NCBI RefSeq assembly: GCF_021568705.1
Contig: NZ_JAKGTH010000009.1
Coordinates: forward strand, 248,001-312,000
Reading direction: 5' to 3'
DNA from: Gillisia lutea
Lineage (GTDB): Bacteria; Bacteroidota; Bacteroidia; Flavobacteriales; Flavobacteriaceae
DNA: 64,000 nucleotides
Positions 50,877 to 59,964 of this stretch are shown here, in pieces. The number at the start of each line of letters is the position of its first letter. Positions within the stretch are counted from its first letter, which is position 1. Made by a program: the position numbers and the translations under genes. The notes beneath the pieces are model-generated. The model made no database searches. It was not told the DNA's origin and saw only the letters and a program-made list of their open reading frames with translations.

Positions 50877-52115
50877 ATGGAAGCGTACAAAGAATATGAT
50901 TATCTGCTTATTGGCGCAGGAATTATGGGATTAACGATATGTTTTGAGCTTCAGAAAAAATATCCGGATAAAAGAATTGCTATAATTGAAAAGGAAAACG
51001 ATGTAGCCAAGCATGCCAGTGGTAGAAATAGTGGCGTTTTACATGCAGGCTTTTATTATACTTCTAATTCCTTAAAAGCTAAGTTCACCAAAGATGGTAA
51101 TATGCTTATGAAAGAATTTTGTGATTCTAACGGAATATATGTGAATCATTGTAAAAAAGTTGTTGTTGCTAGTAATGAAGAGGAGTTAAGGGTGTTGTAT
51201 GAGCTGTATGATAGAGGTAAGCAAAATGGTGTGGATATTAGTTTAATTGATGAGGAAGAATTATACCAAATCGAACCTAACTCAAAGACCTATAAAAGAG
51301 CACTTTTTTCACCAACTACAGCCAGTGTGAATCCGGTAGAAGTATGTAAAAAACTTAAAGAGATCTTGATTGAAAAGAAGGTTGATTTTTTTTTCAATAC
51401 TAAATACTTAAAAAGGAAGGAAGATATTATAGTAACGAATAAAGTTAATTTTAAGCCTAAACTTTTAATTAATGCTGCTGGACTTTATGCTGATGTTATA
51501 GCTAAAGATTATGGGTTTTCCAGAGACCGTATTATCATTCCATTTAAAGGTATTTATTTAAAGTATACCGGTTCAGATCAACTAATAAAAACAAATATTT
51601 ATCCGGTGCCTAATTTATTAAATCCATTCTTAGGAGTTCATTATACTGTTACTGCCGATAATCATATAAAAATTGGACCTACCTCTATGCCCGCATTTTG
51701 GAGAGAGAATTATGGAGGATTGAGAAACTTTAAACTAGCAGAATTTTTACAAATAAGTTATTTTGAAATATTGCTATTTATTACTAATTCCTTCAATTTT
51801 AGAAAATTGGCAATTAGCGAGATAAGGAAGTACAATAAAGCTCATTTCGCAGGTTTGGCTAAAAAACTTACAAATAACCTAGAGATCAGGAAATTCAACC
51901 AATGGTTAAAGCCCGGGATAAGAGCCCAGTTATTAAATAAAAAAACACTGGAACTTGAAATGGATTTTATTATAGAAGGTGATAGCAAATCAATTCATCT
52001 ATTAAATGCTGTGTCTCCCGCATTTACATGTAGTTTTTCTATAGCAAAATATTTGATGAACACTGAAAATTTAAGAGAACCAGAACCTAAAAGTGAGACA
52101 ATTACATATTCATAA
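50877..52115 (+). CDS. LhgO-like FAD-dependent oxidoreductase (L-2-hydroxyglutarate oxidase family)
   Basis: A 412-residue DAO-fold flavoprotein. The FAD site is YLLIGAGIMGLTICFELQKK (about residues 9-28), with the flavin-linking region HASGRNSGVLHAGFYYTSNS typical of LhgO/L2HGDH. LLINAAGLYADVIAKDYGF and KIGPTSMPAFWRENYG are also family blocks. The usual substrate is L-2-hydroxyglutarate. Here it is wedged between gmd and fcl, so a role on a hydroxy-acid or sugar-acid substituent of the glycan is possible (inference). The C-terminal half has hydrophobic segments (LQISYFEILLFITNSF) and may touch the membrane. Confidence 0.8.
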   Translation: MEAYKEYDYLLIGAGIMGLTICFELQKKYPDKRIAIIEKENDVAKHASGRNSGVLHAGFYYTSNSLKAKFTKDGNMLMKEFCDSNGIYVNHCKKVVVASNEEELRVLYELYDRGKQNGVDISLIDEEELYQIEPNSKTYKRALFSPTTASVNPVEVCKKLKEILIEKKVDFFFNTKYLKRKEDIIVTNKVNFKPKLLINAAGLYADVIAKDYGFSRDRIIIPFKGIYLKYTGSDQLIKTNIYPVPNLLNPFLGVHYTVTADNHIKIGPTSMPAFWRENYGGLRNFKLAEFLQISYFEILLFITNSFNFRKLAISEIRKYNKAHFAGLAKKLTNNLEIRKFNQWLKPGIRAQLLNKKTLELEMDFIIEGDSKSIHLLNAVSPAFTCSFSIAKYLMNTENLREPEPKSETITYS

Positions 52116-52175
52116 AAAGATATACAAAAACACTTAAGCCATAGTAATTAATAGAACCAACAAAAAGATTGAAAG

Positions 52176-53288
52176 ATGCAAAGGGATTCTAAAATTTATG
52201 TAGCGGGTCACCGTGGATTAGTTGGCAGTGCCATACTTAACAATTTAAAGATAAAAGGCTATACCAATATTGTAACAAGAACTCATGAAGAATTAGATCT
52301 TATTAGTTGTGAAGAGGTGGCCAATTTTTTTATGGAAGAAAGACCCGAATATGTGTTTCTGGCAGCAGCAAAAGTAGGAGGGATAGTGGCTAACAATACC
52401 TATAGAGGAGATTTTATCTACCAAAATTTAATGATTCAAACCAATGTAATTCATCACAGTTATCTCAATAAGGTAAAGAAATTACTGTTTTTGGGAAGTA
52501 CTTGTATCTATCCCAAGAACTGTCCACAGCCCATAAAGGAAGATTATCTTCTTACCGGAAAGCTGGAGTACACCAATGAGCCTTATGCAATAGCCAAGAT
52601 AGCTGGAATTAGAATGTGTGAAAGCTACAATCTTCAGTATGCAACTAATTTTATTGCTGCTATGCCTACAAATTTATATGGCCCGAAAGATAATTTTGAT
52701 CTTGAAAAATCCCACGTATTACCGGCCTTATTACGTAAAATGCATTTGGGAAAGGCATTAGAAACGGGAAATTGGGAAGACATAAGATCTAATTTAAGTA
52801 TAATGCCAATAGAAGGGGTGAATGCTAATTCAGATAAACGCGCTATTCTAGACATTTTTAGGAAATACGGAATAGAAGCTAAAAATGGGAAGGTACAAAT
52901 TGAAATATGGGGTAGCGGAAGACCAATGAGAGAATTCCTTTGGAGCGAAGAGATGGCTGATGCATGCGTATTCTTAATGAAAGAAATTGATTTTGAAGAT
53001 ATAAAACGCGAAATAAATTCGGCAGAAATTAGAGATACACATATAAATATTGGTACAGGAAAGGATATTTCTATAAAGGATTTGGCGTATTTAATAAAAG
53101 AACGGGTTGGTTTTGAAGGTGAGCTTTTTTTCAATACAAATAAGGCCGATGGTACTCTTAAAAAAGTCACTGAAATTTCCAAGTTACAGAAGTTGGGATG
53201 GAATAGTTCTATAAGTCTCGAAGAAGGTATTGCAAAATTTTACGTAGAATTTCTCAAAATATCTTCGGCTTCTGAGATATGGAAATAA
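52176..53288 (+). CDS. fcl: GDP-L-fucose synthase
   Basis: A 370-residue SDR (3,5-epimerase/4-reductase) that finishes GDP-L-fucose from the Gmd product. The NADP site is VAGHRGLVGSAILNNL (residues 9-24). The catalytic Ser is in LFLGSTCIYPKNCPQPI and Tyr-x3-Lys in EPYAIAKIAGIRMCES. An insertion of about 50 residues (around 205-255: SIMPIEGVNANSDKRAILDI and following) makes it longer than E. coli Fcl (321); this is common in Bacteroidetes forms. It is separated from gmd only by the LhgO-like gene. Confidence 0.94.
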   Translation: MQRDSKIYVAGHRGLVGSAILNNLKIKGYTNIVTRTHEELDLISCEEVANFFMEERPEYVFLAAAKVGGIVANNTYRGDFIYQNLMIQTNVIHHSYLNKVKKLLFLGSTCIYPKNCPQPIKEDYLLTGKLEYTNEPYAIAKIAGIRMCESYNLQYATNFIAAMPTNLYGPKDNFDLEKSHVLPALLRKMHLGKALETGNWEDIRSNLSIMPIEGVNANSDKRAILDIFRKYGIEAKNGKVQIEIWGSGRPMREFLWSEEMADACVFLMKEIDFEDIKREINSAEIRDTHINIGTGKDISIKDLAYLIKERVGFEGELFFNTNKADGTLKKVTEISKLQKLGWNSSISLEEGIAKFYVEFLKISSASEIWK

Positions 53289-53335
53289 GTATCCTAATAT
53301 AAATTTCAAGCACTCTTTTATATAAAACTTCAATA

Positions 53336-54979
53336 ATGTTAAAGATACCATTGTCATTTCATACCTATTTTGACAGGAAATATTGGTGGATATGGTTTGC
53401 TGTATGCATTATAGCATTATGTATACAACTGCTAACATTAGATGTCTTACCTCACCTTCAACAAGATGAGGCTCAAATAACGGATTACGGCAGGCTTGCC
53501 CTTAACCCTACAAGCGATTGGGCAATCACCTGGTGGATGAGAGAAGGAAAGCCCCTATTACTTTGGTCATACTTAGGGCCATTACTTGCTGAGGTTAGTT
53601 ATCAGGTTACCGGGGCTTCAGGGCTAGGTCCTAGAATAGCGGGTTTGCTGGGTGGGATGTTTGCCGGAACCATGTGCCTTGGATGGTTGCTTTCAAAACG
53701 AGTACAAGGTTTTGCAGCATTTGGTTTAAGCCTGGCATTAATGTTAGACCCCCTTTTTGTGTTATCTCAACGAATAGGAAGAGTAGATAGTTGGGTAATA
53801 GGATTATGTCTGGCCTGTTGTTGGCTGTTACAAGTTATTTCAGAAAAGAAAAGTACCTCTATAAATAAGGGGAATATGATGGCAGCTGGAGGTGTCGCTG
53901 CTATAGCTACCCTGGTATGGCCGTCGGCATTTTTTCTTTATCCTCTAATAATATTGGAACTGGTTCGAATTGGTAAAGCAAAAAAAGCAATAGCCAGTAA
54001 GTCTAAATTTTTAGCGAAAAAGCTTTTCTACTTTGGATTAGGGGGAGGTATAGTGACAGTTTTATTGTTATTACCAATACTCGAAAATGTGCTGATCATC
54101 TTTGGCGATATGTCCAGTATGGTAGCACAAAATGTGGACACCACAAAAGGGGGGGGCAGTAGGTTGTTTGCCTTAATAGATATTCAGGTCTGGTTAAAAA
54201 TGATTAAAGCATTTGTAAAGACCTTTACGCCCATACTTCCAATTTTAGCAATTTTGGGCGTTATGGTACGCCGGGATAAAGGCGGGATTCTGGTTACAAT
54301 AATAACTATATCCTTAATTTTTACATCTCTAGTATATGAATTCAGAGTTCTATATCTACTCCCATATTTCGTGTTATTAAGCAGTGGATTATTTATTAAA
54401 GGTGTAGAGAGCACATCAAAAAAATGGATAAATAAAACAACAAAATTTGGCTTAGGCTTATTGGTTGTTTGGAGCATAGGAATATCACTAGGGGTAAGAA
54501 CCTTCTTGGGGTGGGAAGCAAAAACTGAGCTTAATAGAAACAGGTTAGCCAAGCTTGCTACTTCCTCCATAGGCGCGGGAAATTACAAAGTGTTTTTAGG
54601 ATTTACGTACGAACTGTATTTTGTTGGGAGATCGCTAGGATGGAAATTATATACGCCAACTATTCAGTTTTCATATGATGAACAAGGGAATTGGATAAGA
54701 CATAATGATTATGAACCCAAGGATAAGTTTTTACAACTACTTTCAGAAATGGATTATGCCATATTTCCAGTTGGTTCAGTAAACAGTGAACTGGAAAAGC
54801 AATTGAAGATTTCTGGCCTGGGTTTATGTGGTAATATAAGCTCCAGTATAGATAATCAGTTTAAAGGGGATGAAGTTAGTGAAAACAGAGATAATAAGGA
54901 GATTTTTCTCTGGTTTCTTCAGGGTAAAACGAGCTATGGCTCTTACGTATTATACAAACGTGATAATTGCCCCGACTAG
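53336..54979 (+). CDS. GT39-type membrane glycosyltransferase containing a G8 tract
   Basis: A 547-residue protein with about ten membrane spans, of the PMT_2/ArnT-like class that uses polyprenyl-phosphate sugars in the periplasm. The acidic motif in the first periplasmic loop is QQDEAQITDYGRLALNP (D44, E45). SDWAITWWMREGKPLLLW and GLGPRIAGLLGG follow. These blocks recur in the gene at the right edge of the window, showing paralogy. Eight consecutive G residues (54149-54156) encode Gly-Gly-Gly in TTKGGGSR, in a large periplasmic loop region. The acceptor (lipid, protein or glycan) is unknown. Confidence 0.78.
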   Translation: MLKIPLSFHTYFDRKYWWIWFAVCIIALCIQLLTLDVLPHLQQDEAQITDYGRLALNPTSDWAITWWMREGKPLLLWSYLGPLLAEVSYQVTGASGLGPRIAGLLGGMFAGTMCLGWLLSKRVQGFAAFGLSLALMLDPLFVLSQRIGRVDSWVIGLCLACCWLLQVISEKKSTSINKGNMMAAGGVAAIATLVWPSAFFLYPLIILELVRIGKAKKAIASKSKFLAKKLFYFGLGGGIVTVLLLLPILENVLIIFGDMSSMVAQNVDTTKGGGSRLFALIDIQVWLKMIKAFVKTFTPILPILAILGVMVRRDKGGILVTIITISLIFTSLVYEFRVLYLLPYFVLLSSGLFIKGVESTSKKWINKTTKFGLGLLVVWSIGISLGVRTFLGWEAKTELNRNRLAKLATSSIGAGNYKVFLGFTYELYFVGRSLGWKLYTPTIQFSYDEQGNWIRHNDYEPKDKFLQLLSEMDYAIFPVGSVNSELEKQLKISGLGLCGNISSSIDNQFKGDEVSENRDNKEIFLWFLQGKTSYGSYVLYKRDNCPD

Positions 54980-54996
54980 GATAGATTTTATAAGGA

Positions 54997-56553
54997 ATGC
55001 AATCAAAAAGCGAGATTAATCAAATTATCGGTCAGAGCTCAGGTTTTTTCAAAAGAGCCTATAATTTGGGGCCGTGGTTGTTCATTGCAGCTGGAATTAT
55101 ATATGTTGTATTTCATTTGTTAACTCTAAAAATATCTCCTATCCCGTGGTTTGATGAAACATTCTTTGCGAGTTTAACCTCAAGTTACACATCGGTAGGA
55201 GAGTTTAATTTGGATATTGCGCCCTACGAACATAATGATGAGTTACTTTTATATGGTCCCATATATTTCTGGATCACCTCTTGGGTAACAAGAATTATAG
55301 GCTTTGGCATTTTCTCTTTTCGGCTTACCGGGTTAATCGCTAGTTTTTGCTGCATTTTTATATTCTATAAGATTCTCAGTTTATATTTAACTAAGCGAAA
55401 TTTAGTTTATTTAATAACGGCAGCATTTGCGTTAGATTCTCTATTTAATTCCAATATGCATACCGGGAGGATGGATAGCCTGGCATTGTTTTTTGCACTT
55501 TCGTCTATCTATATTTATTTAAAGACCATTCAACAAAATAATTATAAGAACAAAGTAAAACTCATTGCATTCAGTTTTTCAGGATTGCTATTTTCATTAG
55601 CCTTATTAACCACACCCCGAATTGGAATATTATTACTAGCCTTAGCAATAATGCAGTTTATCCAATTAATAAAAGTATTTAGCATTAAAAATGTTACACG
55701 GCTCCTGGTTTTTTGGAGTACGATCTTAATCACTTATATTATATGGATATTCTATGCCTTCGGAAGTATTGAAGGTTTATTGAGCTATTATTCAGAATTT
55801 ACAGAATACGTGAGCAGTGGCCTGTTCTTTCCTAAGCAACAAATACCCCTGGTTATAATAACTTTTCTAGCTTTTATTGCGGGTGCTGTTGTTAATTATA
55901 ATAAGTATTTATCGAAACCGGTAGTATTATCTACACTTTCAGTTTTATGTTTTTATTTTTTGGTAAGTGACAGAGGTCAGTATTCGGTTATAATTGCACC
56001 ATTTCAGTACTTACTAATAGGGATGACAGTGGTGTTACTCTTATCCTATTTAAGAAGGGAATCATCTGCGTTTAAAAAGCTATTATATTATTCGCCCTTG
56101 GCCCTTATACTTATATATAACCTGGCATTTTTTTCTTTGAAGGGTTTAACGCTATACATTGCTCATGAAACAAGGAACCCCGAATATGTTACAAGTTTTA
56201 TGAAAAGCCAGCTTACCCCAGACAGTAAAGTGGTAGGTGATGAAGCTTATTATTATGCGGTAAAGCATGCCGGGGGAGATTTTCAGTATATAAGTATTTT
56301 CAAAAATGTTACCGAGAGAGAGCATTACCAGAGAATGGTGTACGATTACGATTATATTGCCTGGTCTGATAAGCTCCAAAGAGAGCATCCCTATATCTTA
56401 GATACGTATCGTAAGAATTCAAAACTTATTGAAATAGCCAGGTTTAATCATTACCAAAATAAAGATATGCCCCTAGTAACATTATTTCTCACATCGCTTA
56501 ATGTCCCCGTAAAACGCTCATATAGTGGCACTCTTTACAAGAGAATTAAATAA
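54997..56553 (+). CDS. GT39-type membrane glycosyltransferase
   Basis: A 518-residue multi-span protein related to the preceding one by architecture. The first-loop acidic motif is IPWFDETFFASLTSSY (D53, E54), and LYGPIYFWITSW and FRLTGLIASFCC follow as in the PMT_2/ArnT-like class. SNMHTGRMDSLALFFAL resembles the second conserved region (RMD). The C-terminal ~100 residues form a soluble periplasmic part (TPDSKVVGDEAYYYAVKHAG). It starts 17 bases after the previous gene. It presumably transfers a sugar from a polyprenyl phosphate to an outward-facing acceptor. Confidence 0.8.
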   Translation: MQSKSEINQIIGQSSGFFKRAYNLGPWLFIAAGIIYVVFHLLTLKISPIPWFDETFFASLTSSYTSVGEFNLDIAPYEHNDELLLYGPIYFWITSWVTRIIGFGIFSFRLTGLIASFCCIFIFYKILSLYLTKRNLVYLITAAFALDSLFNSNMHTGRMDSLALFFALSSIYIYLKTIQQNNYKNKVKLIAFSFSGLLFSLALLTTPRIGILLLALAIMQFIQLIKVFSIKNVTRLLVFWSTILITYIIWIFYAFGSIEGLLSYYSEFTEYVSSGLFFPKQQIPLVIITFLAFIAGAVVNYNKYLSKPVVLSTLSVLCFYFLVSDRGQYSVIIAPFQYLLIGMTVVLLLSYLRRESSAFKKLLYYSPLALILIYNLAFFSLKGLTLYIAHETRNPEYVTSFMKSQLTPDSKVVGDEAYYYAVKHAGGDFQYISIFKNVTEREHYQRMVYDYDYIAWSDKLQREHPYILDTYRKNSKLIEIARFNHYQNKDMPLVTLFLTSLNVPVKRSYSGTLYKRIK

Positions 56554-56637
56554 TCCCCCTTCGTACATATACAGAGAATTAAATACTCTAGAACGATCAT
56601 TCAAGTATATAATCAGAAACATATAAATATATAAGTC

Positions 56638-57678
56638 ATGGTAAATGTAGGTATAATTGGTTATGGGTATTGGGGGCCCAACCTTGTAAGAAATTTTTTT
56701 GCGGCTAATGGCTGCACAGTAAAAATGGTAGCCGATGCCCGCCCAGAAAGGCTGCAACAGTTAGCAAAAGTGTTTCCCTCTATAGATGCTGTAAATAGCG
56801 CAGAGGATATTATTTATGATCCTAAAATTGATGCGGTAGTAATTGTTACACCTGTATGCACTCATTTTAATTTGGCCAAAAAGGCATTATTAGAGGGAAA
56901 ACATGTTCTTATAGAGAAACCAATGGCATCTTCTACTGAAGAAGCTGAAATGCTTATAGATCTCGCCGAGCAAAAAGGAGTACTGCTCATGGTAGATCAT
57001 ACTTTTTTATACACCGGGGCCGTACAGAAGATGAAGCAATTGGTGGACAGCAAGGAATTAGGATGTATTAAATATCTGGATTCTACCAGAATAAATTTAG
57101 GTCTTTTTCAATCTGATATCAATGTACTATGGGATTTGGCGCCGCATGATTTATCTATTCTGAGTTATATTGTTAACGAACGCCCTTATAGTGTAAATGC
57201 CAGGGGAATCACCCATACTCACAATAAAATAGAAAACATTGCTTATCTCACGGTTAATTTTGAATCGGGCCTGATAGCTCATTTTAATTGTTCATGGACC
57301 AGTCCCGTAAAGGTTAGAATGATGTTGGTAGGTGGCGATGAGAAAATGATACTTTATAATGACCTAGAGCCTACTGAAAAAATTAAAATATATGATTCTG
57401 GCTATAGTTATGAGAATGACGAAGAAAAAAACCAGGTTATGATAGATTACCGGGTGGGGGATATTCACGTTCCTAAACTTGCAACCACAGAAGCACTACT
57501 TGGAATGGCCAACGATTTTATTTCCTGTATTCAGGAAAAAAAACAACCTAGATCCTCCTGTTATTTAGGTTTGGAAGTGGTGAAAATTTTGGAGGCTTCA
57601 AATAAATCAATTAAGCACGAGGGAAGGGAAGTAGTTTTGGAAAACTCACATATTCCTGTTACTCAAAGTGCTTATTAA
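56638..57678 (+). CDS. Gfo/Idh/MocA family oxidoreductase (WbpB/WlbA-like)
   Basis: A 346-residue NAD(P)-dependent sugar oxidoreductase. The dinucleotide site is VGIIGYGYWGPNLVRNF (residues 3-19), and the catalytic block LIEKPMASSTEEAE (about 90-103) carries the conserved EKP. In WbpB/WlbA-type pathways such an enzyme oxidises C3 of a UDP-sugar before transamination. The acyltransferase and aminotransferase genes directly after it fit this scheme. The partner dehydrogenase (WbpA) that gives the uronate is not in the window, so the exact sugar is open. It is preceded by an 84-bp gap. Confidence 0.83.
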   Translation: MVNVGIIGYGYWGPNLVRNFFAANGCTVKMVADARPERLQQLAKVFPSIDAVNSAEDIIYDPKIDAVVIVTPVCTHFNLAKKALLEGKHVLIEKPMASSTEEAEMLIDLAEQKGVLLMVDHTFLYTGAVQKMKQLVDSKELGCIKYLDSTRINLGLFQSDINVLWDLAPHDLSILSYIVNERPYSVNARGITHTHNKIENIAYLTVNFESGLIAHFNCSWTSPVKVRMMLVGGDEKMILYNDLEPTEKIKIYDSGYSYENDEEKNQVMIDYRVGDIHVPKLATTEALLGMANDFISCIQEKKQPRSSCYLGLEVVKILEASNKSIKHEGREVVLENSHIPVTQSAY

Positions 57679-57694
57679 GAATTAAAAATCATCT

Positions 57695-58198
57695 ATGGAA
57701 ACCATTACTATTGATAATAATAAGCAAAGCTTACATAATGTAAGAATAGGTAAGCAGGTAAAGATATACAACTTTGTGAATGCCTATGGCTGTAGCATTG
57801 ACGATGGTTCTAAAATTGGAACGTTTGTGGAGATACAAAAAGGAGCTAGCATTGGTAAGCACTGTAAAATATCCAGTCACAGTTTTATTTGCGAAGGAGT
57901 GCATATCGCCGACAATGTTTTTATCGGGCATAATGTCACTTTTATAAACGATAAATTTCCACGGGCGACTAATGAGGATGGCTCTCAGCAAACAGAAGAA
58001 GATTGGAAGTGTATTGAAACCTATGTAGAAGAAGGAGCGTCTATAGGCTCTAGTGCCACAATTCTTTGTGGGGTTCGAATATCTAAAAAAGCGATCATTG
58101 GAGCAGGCTCTGTAGTTACAAGGGATGTTCCTGAAAACGCTGTGGTGGCAGGCAATCCTGCCAAAATAATTAAGTACTTGGATCAAAAACTTGTATGA
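57695..58198 (+). CDS. Hexapeptide N-acyltransferase (WbpD/WlbB or FdtC-like)
   Basis: A 167-residue left-handed beta-helix acyltransferase. Repeats occupy residues ~15-155 (VRIGKQVKIYNFVNAYGCSI, IGTFVEIQKGASIGKHCKIS, IGAGSVVTRDVPENAVVAGN). The block GHNVTFINDKFPRATNEDG, in a loop that leaves the helix, is typical of 3-amino-sugar N-acyltransferases such as WbpD, WlbB and FdtC. It should acylate the amino group placed by the adjacent aminotransferase. It begins 16 bases after the oxidoreductase gene and overlaps the aminotransferase region at its stop. Confidence 0.87.
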   Translation: METITIDNNKQSLHNVRIGKQVKIYNFVNAYGCSIDDGSKIGTFVEIQKGASIGKHCKISSHSFICEGVHIADNVFIGHNVTFINDKFPRATNEDGSQQTEEDWKCIETYVEEGASIGSSATILCGVRISKKAIIGAGSVVTRDVPENAVVAGNPAKIIKYLDQKLV

Positions 58199-58199
58199 T

Positions 58200-59324
58200 A
58201 TGTATAATTCAGCAATTCAGGAGAAGATCTCCTGCCTGGACCTAAAAGGTCAACATCAACAAATTAAAGATGAAATATTCGAAGCTTTTGAAAAGGTATA
58301 TGAAAATACTGCTTTTTCGGGAGGTACTTTTGTTGAAGAATTTGAGAATAACTTCGCTGCTTTTTGCCAGACAAAATATGCGGTAGGGGTTAATAATGGT
58401 ACTTCGGCATTGCACCTAGCGATGCTTGCTTTAGGTATCGGGAAAGGGGATGAGGTAATAGTTCCTGCAAATACTTTTATAGCTACGGCCTGGGGAGTAT
58501 CTTATACCGGTGCTACACCCGTATTTGTAGATTGTACATCTGATACCTGGCAATTGGACGCTTCAAAAATTGAAGAAAAAATCACATCCAATACAAAGGC
58601 TATTGTAGGAGTTCATTTATATGGTCAGCCCTTTGATGTAGATTCGGTAAAAGCTATTTGCAAAAAACACAACCTCTATATGCTGGAAGATGCGGCCCAA
58701 GCACATGGAGCTACCTATAGAAATAAGCCCGTAGGTGGGTTTGGTGAAATGGCATGTTTTAGCTTTTATCCAGGAAAGAATTTAGGTGCTTGTGGAGAAG
58801 CTGGAGGGATTGTAACAAATAATCCAACATATCAGGAACATCTATTTAGCTTAAGGAATCACGGCACTAAAGTTCGCTATTATCATGATGAACTTGGCTT
58901 TAATATGCGAATGGGAGGACTTGAGGCTGCTTCCCTCGATATAAAGTTGAAATATCTTCCAGAGTGGAATAATCGAAGAAGATCGATAGCACAAAGATAT
59001 CAGCAGGAAATTAAAAATGTCGATATACAATTGCAAACTCAGCCGCAATGGTCAGATTCTGTTTATCATCTATTTGTGGTTACTACTCAAAATAGGGACA
59101 GGTTCATTAAATACCTTAATGAAAATGGAATTTTTCCCGGTTTGCATTATCCTGTTCCCTGTCATTTACAAAAGGCCTATTCTAATTTGGGCTATAGGGA
59201 GGGAGATTGCCCAGAGGCAGAATATTTAGCGGCACACTGTGTTTCCCTGCCTATGTATGCTGAACTTACCGATAAGGAAGTAGATTATGTGATCAGCATG
59301 GTAAATGCCTATAAAAATGGCTAA
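58200..59324 (+). CDS. DegT/DnrJ/EryC1/StrS sugar aminotransferase (WbpE/FdtB-like)
   Basis: A PLP enzyme of 374 residues from the ATG at 58200, two bases after the upstream stop; a TTG at 58191 would overlap that stop. VGVNNGTSALHLAMLALGI is the PLP-phosphate-binding region, EDAAQAHGATYRNKPVG holds the cofactor-stacking aspartate, and SFYPGKNLGACGEAGGIVTN contains the Schiff-base lysine. The C-terminal GLHYPVPCHLQKAY is typical of the family. With the two genes before it, it should make a 3-acylamido sugar nucleotide (inference). Confidence 0.92.
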   Translation: MYNSAIQEKISCLDLKGQHQQIKDEIFEAFEKVYENTAFSGGTFVEEFENNFAAFCQTKYAVGVNNGTSALHLAMLALGIGKGDEVIVPANTFIATAWGVSYTGATPVFVDCTSDTWQLDASKIEEKITSNTKAIVGVHLYGQPFDVDSVKAICKKHNLYMLEDAAQAHGATYRNKPVGGFGEMACFSFYPGKNLGACGEAGGIVTNNPTYQEHLFSLRNHGTKVRYYHDELGFNMRMGGLEAASLDIKLKYLPEWNNRRRSIAQRYQQEIKNVDIQLQTQPQWSDSVYHLFVVTTQNRDRFIKYLNENGIFPGLHYPVPCHLQKAYSNLGYREGDCPEAEYLAAHCVSLPMYAELTDKEVDYVISMVNAYKNG

Positions 59325-59961
59325 GAAGAAGCTTGTTATCTTCCCTTATAATGGCAATGGAATAGAAGCATTAGACTGTATCGATTTTGATGTATATGAG
59401 TTGATAGGGTTTATAGACGACGATCCTCACAAAACATCAGGACATTATACCATTTACTCTCGCGATATTCTTCAAAATCATAAGGATCTATTTGTATTGG
59501 CGGTTCCAGGTAGTCCCTCTTCCTTCCATAAAAGGGAAGAAATTATAAGTTCATTAGGAATTAATATTAGCAGATATATTACTGCTATTCACAAAAATGC
59601 ATCTATTGGAAAGAATGTAATAATAGGGCGGAATTGCCTTATTATGGCAGGAGTGGTACTAACTAGCAATGCCAGGATTGGAGATCATATATGTGTACTG
59701 CCAAATTCGGTAATTCATCATGATTCTACAGTAGGTAATTATACATTAATTGGTAGTAATGTGGTGGTGGCAGGAAGTAGCTCAATAGGACATAATTGTT
59801 ATATAGGAAGTGGCACCACCATTATAAATAATATAAATGTGGGAGATTTTAGTTTAGTAGGTTTAGGGAGCAATATTCTTAAAGATGTTCCTACTCATTC
59901 CAGAATGGTGGGTAATCCTGCAAGAAATCTCAATTCGTTTAGCCAGCAAAAAATGATATAA
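59317..59961 (+). CDS. NeuD/PglD-like sugar acyltransferase
   Basis: A 214-residue protein from the ATG at 59317, overlapping the previous gene by 8 bases; an earlier ATG at 59305 is possible. The N-terminal Rossmann-like domain (LVIFPYNGNGIEALDCIDF, then LIGFIDDDPHKTSGHY) precedes a left-handed beta-helix (IGKNVIIGRNCLIMAGVVLT, VLPNSVIHHDSTVGNYTLIG, GLGSNILKDVPTHSRMVGNP). HHD is the catalytic-type His pair of PglD-like enzymes. It acetylates an amino or hydroxyl group of a nucleotide sugar. The sugar is unknown. Confidence 0.85.
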   Translation: MAKKKLVIFPYNGNGIEALDCIDFDVYELIGFIDDDPHKTSGHYTIYSRDILQNHKDLFVLAVPGSPSSFHKREEIISSLGINISRYITAIHKNASIGKNVIIGRNCLIMAGVVLTSNARIGDHICVLPNSVIHHDSTVGNYTLIGSNVVVAGSSSIGHNCYIGSGTTIINNINVGDFSLVGLGSNILKDVPTHSRMVGNPARNLNSFSQQKMI

Positions 59962-59964
59962 CTT

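Noticed and set aside
52634-53182. 182-residue reading frame on the - strand inside fcl
   Set aside because: It is serine- and isoleucine-rich, with no family pattern, and overlaps a certain GDP-fucose synthase.
57731-58186. 151-residue reading frame on the - strand
   Set aside because: It lies wholly inside the hexapeptide acyltransferase gene on the + strand, whose repeats are clear, and it has no recognisable domain. It is a shadow frame.
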